From an uncultured Collinsella sp. (GTDB lineage: Bacteria; Actinomycetota; Coriobacteriia; Coriobacteriales; Coriobacteriaceae), in contig CALJCO010000075.1 in assembly GCA_938023905.1 (NCBI GenBank), forward strand, positions 1 to 53,069: a stretch of 53,069 nucleotides of DNA. The letters run 5' to 3'. This document shows positions 15,584-23,204 of this stretch, piece after piece (the first letter of the stretch is position 1; every line of letters begins with the position of its first letter). A program made the translations under genes and the position numbers. The notes under the pieces were generated by a model. The model ran no database searches. It was not told where the DNA came from and worked only from the letters and a program-made list of their open reading frames with translations.

Positions 15584-16147
15584 TCACGATCCCTCCTTTG
15601 AGTTTATTGTTTGCGGGACCAGGCGCACGGCGCGCAGACGACACGAAGCATCGCCAGTATCCGCGGCAACCGTCACCATATCGACCCAGCCGCGTCCGTC
15701 GCGCACGATAGCGCCCCACACGTTGCCCTTGATATCGAGATAGCCGCTCAGAGCAAGTTGTGCCGTGGGTACCTCGCGATAGGCACGCAGCATATCCGCT
15801 GCCGCTTCGGTCATCGGTCGGTCCTCGGACCATGCAAGCCGGACCGCAATCGCGTTGCCCTCAGGCGAATCCGTCGCAGTGCCAGACCGCTTGTCGAGCG
15901 CCCGCAGAAAGGTTTGCGCCGTGACAGCGACATCCGAATCGTCCGCATCTCGCATCTCATCTTTTTGAGACGCCACCGCCGAATCTGAGCCCAAATCGGA
16001 GGCGGTCCCAGGACGCTGCTGCCGCGCGGCGTTAAGCCCCCAAAGCACCACCGCTATCGCCACGGTCAGGCAAGCAAACACCAGCAGCACCCCGATGGGG
16101 CGCTCGCCCTCTACAGGCTGTTGATGCCCTCGCTGATAGCGTTCCAT
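15584..16147 (-). CDS. Tad-locus single-pass membrane protein, 187 aa
   Basis: Not a family I recognise. A basic N-terminus is followed by a helix at about residues 18-38 (IGVLLVFACLTVAIAVVLW). The remaining ~150 residues, probably outside the membrane, contain a mixed alpha/beta part (YLDIKGNVWGAIV, GWVDMVTVAA) that could be a small substrate or pilin-contact domain. The ATG at 16147 overlaps the end of the flp gene by 37 bases. It is placed between the major pilin and minor pilins, so it is likely to be an assembly or scaffold part. Confidence 0.65.
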   Translation of the reverse strand: MERYQRGHQQPVEGERPIGVLLVFACLTVAIAVVLWGLNAARQQRPGTASDLGSDSAVASQKDEMRDADDSDVAVTAQTFLRALDKRSGTATDSPEGNAIAVRLAWSEDRPMTEAAADMLRAYREVPTAQLALSGYLDIKGNVWGAIVRDGRGWVDMVTVAADTGDASCRLRAVRLVPQTINSKEGS

Positions 16148-16344
16148 AGATCTTGGACCTTGCCCTTAAATGCGACGATGGCGATGATCGCGATCACCAC
16201 GAGCACGCCGACCAAGATGGCATACTCGGTGGTACCCTGTGCACTCTCCTCCTGCAATAGTTCCTTGGCGCGCTGACGAACATGTGCCGCCCGGCAAAAC
16301 GCCCAGCCCTGGACCTTGCCAGCAGCGTCAGTCATCGTGTTCAT
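16111..16344 (-). CDS. flp: Flp-type major pilin
   Basis: 77 residues. The N-terminal leader of about 36 residues ends before EESAQGTTEYAILVGVLVVIAI, the Flp pilin motif (Gly then ..EY and a hydrophobic helix) cut by a TadV-type prepilin peptidase. The mature pilin is about 40 residues. GGGAGGAA precedes the ATG. This is the expected filament subunit. No prepilin peptidase gene lies in the window. Confidence 0.85.
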   Translation of the reverse strand: MNTMTDAAGKVQGWAFCRAAHVRQRAKELLQEESAQGTTEYAILVGVLVVIAIIAIVAFKGKVQDLWNAISEGINSL

Positions 16345-16354
16345 GTATTCCTCC

Positions 16355-16996
16355 CTACATCATCCCGCCTGCTCCCAGCAGCGGGCCCAATATGGACAGA
16401 AGCAACGCCGGCAAGATGAGCGTGCCGGTGGGAATCAGCAGCTTAACGGGTGCACGCTCGATCTCGCGCTCGACCGCGGCGCGATGAGCCGCACGGATCT
16501 CGCGACTTTGAGCGGCCAGCGTCTCGGCAAGTGGGGCACCCAGGGCGAGCGCCTGCCCCACCGTGATGGCAAAGGTCTCGAGCGCTCGCACGTCCAGGTC
16601 GCGCGCGGCGGCCAACAACTCGTCCTCACGCGTGCCCACGCCCACCTGCCACGCCATACAGGCGCGTTCAAGGCGAAGAGCCAGCACTGACCGGCGGTTG
16701 GCGCAGAAAATCTCAAGCGCCGCATCAAACGAAAGACCGGCCGAAAGACCCAAGCGCACAACATCGATCATCTCGGACACTTCGCCGAGCGACACTCGCG
16801 CCGGGCCGCCCGCTCCAACCGCGCCCTTCACTCGCGCGGTCAGAGCATCGACCACCGAGCGACCCGCGGCAGCGACCAGCACCGCCTCGCGCATGCAGGC
16901 CCCTGCGATCTTGCGTGCATCCGCCCGATCCAAACCCGTCGCGACAAATACACTCAGGGCGCACAGGCAAGCCGCAACTGCAACCGGGGCGCTCAT
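16355..16996 (-). CDS. tadC: Tad pilus platform protein TadC
   Basis: 213 residues. A T2SSF-type domain with hydrophobic spans near the N-terminus and at the C-terminus (LIPTGTLILPALLLSILGPLL) and a central helical bundle. TadC with TadB is known in the family to form the inner-membrane platform that works with the TadA ATPase. Its ATG overlaps the tadB stop by 4 bases (ATGA). Confidence 0.82.
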   Translation of the reverse strand: MSAPVAVAACLCALSVFVATGLDRADARKIAGACMREAVLVAAAGRSVVDALTARVKGAVGAGGPARVSLGEVSEMIDVVRLGLSAGLSFDAALEIFCANRRSVLALRLERACMAWQVGVGTREDELLAAARDLDVRALETFAITVGQALALGAPLAETLAAQSREIRAAHRAAVEREIERAPVKLLIPTGTLILPALLLSILGPLLGAGGMM

Positions 16997-17919
16997 AGCT
17001 CCACCCGCATAATGCGCCGGATAACCACCAGGGCAACGGCGTTGAGGGCAAGACCCAGCACCACAGCGCCCGCGCCGGCAGGCGTCGCAAGACCGCGACG
17101 AAAATCTGCCGAAAGCAGCGCCAACACCGCGCACATGCCCGCCGGCATCGCCGCGACCATATGCGCAGACATGCGAGCCTGCGACGTCTTAACATCCAGG
17201 CGGCGCTTGAGCTCAATGCGCTCCCCCACCATGCTCGACGCCTCGGACAGTAAGTCGGCAAGCGGAGCGCCGGTGCGCTGAGACACCTTAAGCGCCAAGG
17301 TCACAAGCGAAAGACCGGGGGCGTCGATACGCACGAGCAAGTCATCGAGCGCGTCGGTCGCCGAGATGCCGCAATCGATCGCCGCCGCCACCCGCAAAAA
17401 CTCGGTATGCACTGGCTCTTGCGCATGAGCGCCCACAAAGCGCATGCCCTGGGCCAGCGAATGTCCCGAGGCAAGCGACATGGAAAGTGCGGTAAACGCC
17501 TCGGGCATTGCCTCTTCTGCATCGTGTTGCTCGCGCCGGCTCTCAAAGCCATCCCGAGCGGCACCAACGGCAAACGGAGCAACAAGTCCCAAGGCAAATC
17601 CGAGGGGCGATAACGACACCATCGTTAGTAAAACGCAGCAGACACCGCTCGATAGCAGCAGAAACGCCAAACGTCCCGAAGCATCTTCGATCACGAGGCC
17701 AAGGCGATGCGCCGGAGCCAGCGATGCCCACGAACGGGCGATCTTTTTCAGCAGATCGTTTTCCACCAGCTCACGCGGCAGCTTCTCTGCCACCGTCTCG
17801 AGCGCCTGACGTGCCAGCTCCGCCAGCGGTACCTGCGGCACACGAGGTTCCGCCCCGCACGCCGTCGCGACAGAAAGCCCTGCCAAGCCCCCTACGACGA
17901 GGGGCACAGTGATCTCCAT
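16993..17919 (-). CDS. tadB: Tad pilus platform protein TadB
   Basis: 308 residues with membrane segments near residues 1-22, 85-120 and the C-terminus, and the T2SSF core (EAMPEAFTALSMSLASGHSLAQGM and SLVTLALKVSQRTGAPLADLL). Partner of TadC. The ATG has GGAGGTG upstream and overlaps the cpaF stop by 28 bases. Confidence 0.88.
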   Translation of the reverse strand: MEITVPLVVGGLAGLSVATACGAEPRVPQVPLAELARQALETVAEKLPRELVENDLLKKIARSWASLAPAHRLGLVIEDASGRLAFLLLSSGVCCVLLTMVSLSPLGFALGLVAPFAVGAARDGFESRREQHDAEEAMPEAFTALSMSLASGHSLAQGMRFVGAHAQEPVHTEFLRVAAAIDCGISATDALDDLLVRIDAPGLSLVTLALKVSQRTGAPLADLLSEASSMVGERIELKRRLDVKTSQARMSAHMVAAMPAGMCAVLALLSADFRRGLATPAGAGAVVLGLALNAVALVVIRRIMRVEL

Positions 17920-19220
17920 TCGTCCACCTCCTCTTGTGTGAGCGTCCCCGACCGCAGGCCTTCTGCGATAAACGGCGGCTCGCGGTCAAGCGTCCAGGTG
18001 CGCTCGGCGGCATCGAACGTCACATAGCGCTCGAGCTCTACGCCACCCGATGCGGCGCGTCGCACCCCCGAATACGAGGAGACGAAACGCCTGCCATCGG
18101 CGTGGCGCTCGGACATCACGATGCCGTCGAGCGCCATGGCAATCTGCTCCTCGATGAGCTCACTCGGCAGGTCGATGCCATAACGTGCAAGCAACGTCAG
18201 ACGCACCACGGTCTCCTGTTCTGAACCCGCATGAAGTGTGGTGAGCGACCCGTCGTGGCCCGTGTTCATGGCCTGCAACATGTCGCAGCACTCGGCACCG
18301 CGCACCTCGCCCACCACGATGCGGTCGGGGCGCATGCGCAGGGCATTAGTTACCAGGTCGCGGATCGTCACCGCGCCTTCACCCTCAATTGAAGCCTCGC
18401 GCGCCTCTAGGCGCACCACGTGCGGATGATGCGCAAACTTGAGCTCGGCAGAGTCCTCGATCGTCACGATGCGCTCGCCGGTGGAAATCTCACATGACAA
18501 CGCGTTGAGCAGGGTGGTCTTACCAGATCCCGTGCCTCCCGCAACCGCCAGGTCCTGTCGCAGCGACACCGCGCACGACAGCAGCTGCGCATACCAAAGC
18601 GGCAGGGACCCCAGCCCCACAAGCTCGTCCAGCGAGCAGATACGGTCCGAGAACTTTCGGATGGTGAGAATCGGTCCGTCAATCGCCACAGGCGGAATCA
18701 CCGCGTTGACGCGATAGCCCGTTTTGAGGCGGGCGTTGACGATGGGGCTGCGCTCGTCGATACGGCGGCCAAGTGGCGAGATGATGCGGTCGATAAGCAC
18801 ACGGATCTGTTCATCATCCTCAAACGCATGCTCGATGGGGTACAAGACGCCGCCGCGTTCAAAGAAAGCCGAGCGGCAGCCGTTGATCATGATCTCGGTA
18901 ACGGCGTCGTCCTCGATGAGCGGCTGCAACGGCCCCAAGCCCACCACGTCATCCAAAATCTCGTCGATGATGGTTTCGCGCTCGGGCGTCGCGAGATCGG
19001 TCGGCTCCTCAACATTGAGCGCCGCCTCCACCGCAGGACGCAATTCCGAGCGGGCAAGTGCCGGGTCGATATAGGCGCTGATACGCGCCACTTCGTCGTA
19101 ACCCATGCGGTCCATCACGGCGCGCTTGGTGCGTCGTTTCACGGCGCGGCGACGCCCCGCATCTACAGGCGCTGCCGCCGCCGCAACGCCGGCAGCCTTA
19201 ATCCTCGTTTGCAGGCTCAT
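17892..19220 (-). CDS. cpaF: Tad pilus assembly ATPase CpaF/TadA
   Basis: 442-residue secretion ATPase that powers pilus assembly from the cytosolic face of the platform. Walker [10 protein letters not shown] at about 228-236; Walker B/Asp-box region [18 protein letters not shown]; and a His-box region with [15 protein letters not shown]. The start overlaps the cpaE stop by 4 bases (ATGA). Confidence 0.93.
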   Translation of the reverse strand: MSLQTRIKAAGVAAAAAPVDAGRRRAVKRRTKRAVMDRMGYDEVARISAYIDPALARSELRPAVEAALNVEEPTDLATPERETIIDEILDDVVGLGPLQPLIEDDAVTEIMINGCRSAFFERGGVLYPIEHAFEDDEQIRVLIDRIISPLGRRIDERSPIVNARLKTGYRVNAVIPPVAIDGPILTIRKFSDRICSLDELVGLGSLPLWYAQLLSCAVSLRQDLAVAGGTGSGKTTLLNALSCEISTGERIVTIEDSAELKFAHHPHVVRLEAREASIEGEGAVTIRDLVTNALRMRPDRIVVGEVRGAECCDMLQAMNTGHDGSLTTLHAGSEQETVVRLTLLARYGIDLPSELIEEQIAMALDGIVMSERHADGRRFVSSYSGVRRAASGGVELERYVTFDAAERTWTLDREPPFIAEGLRSGTLTQEEVDEWRSLCPSS

Positions 19221-20869
19221 CGCTGATCACCCTCGCGCGACCAGGGAAGGCGGATACGCGGGCGTTCGGTGCGCGTTGCACGGTCGGCGACCATATCGCT
19301 CCAAGGGCCAACGGCGCACCCCAGTTCCACGAGCATCTCGCGCGTGGCCTCGCGCACGCTAGTCGCAAAAGCGCTGGTCTGCCCCACTGCCTCGTCAGCG
19401 CGCCCAAACGCCATGAGCGCGGCGAGATCCTGCCCGCCATCGGCGATACGAATCTTGGAGCTCAACGCACAGGCAATCTCAAAGCGCATGGCGACGTCCT
19501 CGTCTGCCCCGCGCGCACCGAACCGGTTGAACACGGCGCTCATGCGCGTGCGCGGCACACCTACTCGACCTGCCAGTTCAATGACGCGCGATGCCGATGC
19601 CGCGGACGACACCGCCGCATCGCCAACGACCAGGCAACGGTCGCTCGCCGCCACCGCAGCCGCCACGGCGTCGCCCCAAAAGACCGAAGTATCGATAAAG
19701 ACCACGTCGGATTCGCGACGCAGAACATCAAGCAGTAGCTCCACCGGACGTGCCATGAGCTCGGCTTGCTCGGGCGCCGCGACGGGACCCCAGAGCGTAA
19801 TGCCCGGTGCCACGCGCATCGAAGCGGCTACGATATCCGGCTCGGTGAGCGTGCCCGCCGCCGACGGCTCGATAAGTGCCGCCATATCGCGCGGAGCATC
19901 GACGCCTAACAAGTCGTAAAGGTTTCCAAACATCAGGTCCAGGTCGAGCACGGCGGCACGCAAGCCCAACAGCGACGATGTGTGTGCCATGGTGGCAACG
20001 ATCGTCGACTTGCCGCAACCGCCCGAACCCGAAATGGTGCAGATGACCGGAGCTCGATGCGGCGAAGCGGCAGCGTCTGCCGGCGGCATCGGAGGCGGCG
20101 GGGCGGGCGTCGGTGACAGCGTCCCCGTCTCCCCCGCCGCAACCACGTGCTGCGTCCAAGCCGGCATGGCTGCTTGTTCGGTCTGCGAGGCAGGCTCGTT
20201 CTGCGCAATCTGCTCATGCTGCATCAGCGACAACTCGCCGCACCCGGCAAAGCCCTCAACTTCATCGAGTTCATCCGCCAGATTCACGCCGTGCACGTAT
20301 CCCATATCTACAGCCGGGGAATCGCCAGCATGCTGCGCCGGCCCTCCAGCGTCATCGTATACAAGGGGGTTCCGGGGGCGCCGACCATGCTCGGCTTCCG
20401 CTTTTCCATAATCATCAACACGCGGGCCTCTTGTAGCGCGAGGCGCCCCGGGTTCCCTATCAACAAAAGCATCGGGCTCAATCGTCATGCTCCGATCGGA
20501 ATCAACCGCTCCCTCGCCCGCGCGCCCGTTGCCGCATATACTGTGTGCAGCGATGACCTCGGTCGCCCCCGCGCGAAACAGCCCCTCGATATCCGACGGA
20601 TCGAGCGCTTCTATCAACACGACCACGCGACTCACGCGGCCTTCGGCCGTCAGGCGCGCAACAGTCTTGCGCACATCTTCGGTATCAAACAGAGACGCCG
20701 CGATGATGGCAGCCCCGCGGCGCGACGGAAACGCCCGCGCCATGGAAACCAGCCCGTCCAGGTCACCCACGCGAAGCACCTGTGCACCCACATCACGGCC
20801 CTCGACTTCCCGCTGCAACAGCCCGTAATCGCCGCACGCGCAGCACGCAAGCCAGATCGCCTTCATCAC
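19217..20869 (-). CDS. cpaE: Tad pilus localisation ATPase CpaE/TadZ
   Basis: About 550 residues. Residues 1-125 form a receiver-like alpha/beta domain. A proline- and alanine-rich linker runs to about 270, and a MinD/ParA-like ATPase follows. Its P-loop reads SGGCGKST (about 283-289) where the MinD signature has KGGxGKT, so the signature Lys is absent, as in many TadZ proteins. In other bacteria CpaE/TadZ marks the pole for pilus assembly. Two overlapping starts, GTG 20869 and ATG 20866, are possible; the second overlaps the cpaB stop. Confidence 0.85.
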   Translation of the reverse strand: MMKAIWLACCACGDYGLLQREVEGRDVGAQVLRVGDLDGLVSMARAFPSRRGAAIIAASLFDTEDVRKTVARLTAEGRVSRVVVLIEALDPSDIEGLFRAGATEVIAAHSICGNGRAGEGAVDSDRSMTIEPDAFVDREPGAPRATRGPRVDDYGKAEAEHGRRPRNPLVYDDAGGPAQHAGDSPAVDMGYVHGVNLADELDEVEGFAGCGELSLMQHEQIAQNEPASQTEQAAMPAWTQHVVAAGETGTLSPTPAPPPPMPPADAAASPHRAPVICTISGSGGCGKSTIVATMAHTSSLLGLRAAVLDLDLMFGNLYDLLGVDAPRDMAALIEPSAAGTLTEPDIVAASMRVAPGITLWGPVAAPEQAELMARPVELLLDVLRRESDVVFIDTSVFWGDAVAAAVAASDRCLVVGDAAVSSAASASRVIELAGRVGVPRTRMSAVFNRFGARGADEDVAMRFEIACALSSKIRIADGGQDLAALMAFGRADEAVGQTSAFATSVREATREMLVELGCAVGPWSDMVADRATRTERPRIRLPWSREGDQR

Positions 20870-21525
20870 TCGTCGCCTCCGCTCTTTTTGCCGCGCGCCG
20901 TGGCGGGAATCGTCAAGCTGACCGTTCCCTTGCCCGAGGCTCCCAGCAGTTCCTTGACGTCTTCGGGGTCAGCCGCCAGCGTCACCCATTCGATCTTGCC
21001 CTCGCGCGTGGCACCGGAATCCTCACTGGTATCGATCACGTGCGCGCCGCACAGTCGATCGGTTACGCCGTCTTTTTGCACATACACATCCACGTAGCTG
21101 CCCACGCCCGTGGCGCCGCCGACCGAGTGCTCGGCATCGACCGCCACCGAAACGGCGACCTTGCCCTTAGGCACCTCGAGCTTGTGGCTCTCGGCCTTGG
21201 TGTAGACATTGCAGATCACGGCGTTTTTGGGAATACGCGAAGTCGTCACGTCGCCGCGCACCTGGCGCAGCTCGGTCGCCGTGTCACGCGGCAGCAGACT
21301 TGTCAGCCATTCCTGGGTTATGACATTGGTCTCATCGAGGGTCTCGCCCACATCGATATCGCGCGCCGCAACGCATACCTCGACGCGATCGCCCCCGTAC
21401 TTGGCCAAAGTCTCAGCCTGGACCTGTTCGGCTTGCGAGCGGATCGACGAGCCGTAAACCATGCAGAGCAGAGCAGCGAGCACGCCCGCGGCCAGACTGA
21501 TGGCGATGCGCTTGCTCTTGTTCAC
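20866..21525 (-). CDS. cpaB: CpaB/RcpC-type pilus protein with SAF domain
   Basis: 219 residues with one membrane helix (about residues 5-25: IAISLAAGVLAALLCMVYG) and a SAF domain (VAARDIDVGETLDETNV) followed by a beta-rich part. It is probably attached to the membrane and exposed outside. In diderms CpaB stabilises the secretin; here, with no secretin, the role is open. I chose GTG 21525 because GAGAGGAG precedes it. It is the first gene of the 9.6-kb Tad operon. Confidence 0.85.
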   Translation of the reverse strand: MNKSKRIAISLAAGVLAALLCMVYGSSIRSQAEQVQAETLAKYGGDRVEVCVAARDIDVGETLDETNVITQEWLTSLLPRDTATELRQVRGDVTTSRIPKNAVICNVYTKAESHKLEVPKGKVAVSVAVDAEHSVGGATGVGSYVDVYVQKDGVTDRLCGAHVIDTSEDSGATREGKIEWVTLAADPEDVKELLGASGKGTVSLTIPATARGKKSGGDE

Positions 21526-21635
21526 GGCCGCTCCTCTCATGGCAGTGCCGGGCGAATGCCCGTACCACCATTGTCTGGGCGGTCAGAGTGCAAAGCGGCG
21601 CAATCGCGATCTTGGTTTTCGATGTCAAACCAATC

Positions 21636-21687
21636 GCTGACCAAAAGCTGACCAGCCCGTCAAGCTCGTGGCAAGGTTTTGGTCAGC
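21636..21687. promoter_or_regulatory. Repeated GCTGACCA boxes upstream of the Tad operon
   Basis: Two direct copies of GCTGACCA (21636-21643 and 21647-21654) are 11 bp apart, and an inverted copy TGGTCAGC lies at 21680-21687. With the outer A and T runs, 11-bp inverted arms form. The site is about 110-160 bp upstream of cpaB. This looks like regulator binding sites or a leader hairpin. No clear -35/-10 pair could be assigned. Confidence 0.45.
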
Positions 21688-21723
21688 ACGTCAGCAAACT
21701 GCATGTTTCGAGGCTTTTCCGCA

Positions 21724-21760
21724 GCAAAAAAGCCGTCTCCCGAACAGTTGGGAGACGGCT
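21724..21760 (-). terminator. Terminator of rsgA
   Basis: Eleven-pair stem AGCCGTCTCCC/GGGAGACGGCT (21731-21741 and 21750-21760) followed leftward by a T run. Confidence 0.9.
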
Positions 21761-21777
21761 GTCATAGGAAAAATCAA

Positions 21778-22962
21778 TTACAGATGGACATCGGGATCGA
21801 GCATTTGAGCGCTCACGCGCATGGATGACGCCAAGTTTTGGAACGTTTCCAGACGCAGGCTGTCGATCTGCCCGGCGTCCTCGGCCTCGCGAACGGCGCA
21901 ACCCGGCTCATGGGTATGCGTGCAATCGCCAAACCGGCACGCGCGCGATGCCTCGACAATCTCGGGGAAGGCGCGCGCCAGACCACGCTCGTGACCCACG
22001 AGCGGTAGGCTGCGCAGGCCCGGGGCATCGGCGATCACACCGGCGTCGCCCGGCAGCGCCACCATCACGCGCGCGACGGTAGTGTGACGGCCCCGGTCGT
22101 CGCGTTCGCGCACACCGCCGGTCGCCAACGTATCGTGGCCCAGCAGTGCATTGAGCAGCGTCGACTTGCCGGCACCCGACTCGCCCAGAATCATGGCGCA
22201 GCTCCCGGCAGGCACGCAGACACGGACCTCGTCCAGGCCTCGGCCCTCGGCAGAGGACGTCACGATCACGCGCACGTCCGGACCCACCAGGCGGCGCACG
22301 CGGTCCAGATCGCGCTCGAGCTCCTCGGCATCGCAGCGGTCAGCTTTGGTGAGCACCACCACCGGTTCGGCATCGCAGTCGAGCGCCAACACCAGCGAGC
22401 GCGCCACGCGGTCGAGCAGCACCTCACCGGGACCGAGCGCCTGCACGATTAGCACGCTATCCACGTTGGAGCAGAGCACCTGGCGCTCTCCGCGGGCACG
22501 GCCGCGCCAACGCTCAAAGCTCGTACGGCGCGGCAGCACGCACTCAATCACGCCCATATCGTGCCCGGGAGCGCGGCGCACCGCCACACGGTCGCCCACG
22601 GCAGGCAGCAGGACCTCGTCCTCGCCGCGCGACTTGGCAAACCCCACGGCATGCTCGGCACGAAACGTGTCATCGGCAGTCGCCACCAGCGGAAACCCGC
22701 GGTCCAGGCGCACCACGGCGCCCAACTGCATCTGCTCGGGTTCCTCGGCTTGCGCGCAAAAATCATCGAAGGCTGCCCGTTGGGCGGCATCAACCGGCAG
22801 ATCGTCAAACGCCGGAACATCCTGCAACGCATCGAGCCCCGGTACGCTCGTCAACAACTCCTCGGCAGACGCGGGGGCTTCGGTCGCAAGCTTCCGACGA
22901 CGGTCACGTTTAGCCCGCGCCCCCGTCGTCTTTTTCTTCGCTTTAGCCTTAGCCTTGCCCAC
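21778..22962 (-). CDS. rsgA: Ribosome small-subunit-dependent GTPase RsgA
   Basis: 394 residues. RsgA is a circularly permuted GTPase that acts late in 30S assembly. G motifs occur in the permuted order: VVLTKADR (G4), then GESGAGKST (G1) and DAPGL (G3). The C-terminal zinc site reads CRFGDCTHTHEPGCAV. The N-terminus is Lys/Arg-rich and low-complexity before an OB domain. I chose GTG 22962 (VGKAKAKAKK) with GGGAGGCG just upstream; in-frame ATGs further upstream have no such site. It is downstream of the P-ATPase, across a terminator. Confidence 0.9.
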   Translation of the reverse strand: MGKAKAKAKKKTTGARAKRDRRRKLATEAPASAEELLTSVPGLDALQDVPAFDDLPVDAAQRAAFDDFCAQAEEPEQMQLGAVVRLDRGFPLVATADDTFRAEHAVGFAKSRGEDEVLLPAVGDRVAVRRAPGHDMGVIECVLPRRTSFERWRGRARGERQVLCSNVDSVLIVQALGPGEVLLDRVARSLVLALDCDAEPVVVLTKADRCDAEELERDLDRVRRLVGPDVRVIVTSSAEGRGLDEVRVCVPAGSCAMILGESGAGKSTLLNALLGHDTLATGGVRERDDRGRHTTVARVMVALPGDAGVIADAPGLRSLPLVGHERGLARAFPEIVEASRACRFGDCTHTHEPGCAVREAEDAGQIDSLRLETFQNLASSMRVSAQMLDPDVHL

Positions 22963-23010
22963 AAGCGCCTCCCAGCACCATAAATCACAACTGAGCAGGT
23001 ATTTTAAATC

Positions 23011-23043
23011 AAAAAAAGCTGGCCGGGCAAAGCCCGACCAGCT
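23011..23043 (-). terminator. Terminator of the P-type ATPase gene
   Basis: Stem AGCTGGCCGGGC / GCCCGACCAGCT with loop AAA, followed leftward by seven T. It lies between the ATPase and rsgA. Confidence 0.85.
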
Positions 23044-23103
23044 CACAAACTTTCCCTCAGCCCTTTTCATCCGCACGGGAGAAAAGCCAACAAGGATACC
23101 GCA

Positions 23104-23192
23104 GGGCCCGCCCCGGGAGTGTTTTCTTCTGAGCGATCCCGCAGCGCGAAGCGCGAGGACCAGCGAAGAAGAAAACACGCAGGGGCGGGCCC
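23104..23192. repeat. Long hairpin element H1
   Basis: Arms beginning GGGCCCGCCCC and ending TGTTTTCTTCT pair over about 26 bp with a small asymmetric interruption. The centre reads ATCCCGCAGCGCGAAGCG then CGAGGAC. It sits 13 bases past the ATPase stop, separated by a TAAGTTAACCTGTCC sequence. Element H2 (33143-33237) shares layout and centre. Confidence 0.8.
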
Positions 23193-23204
23193 GGACAGGT
23201 TAAC

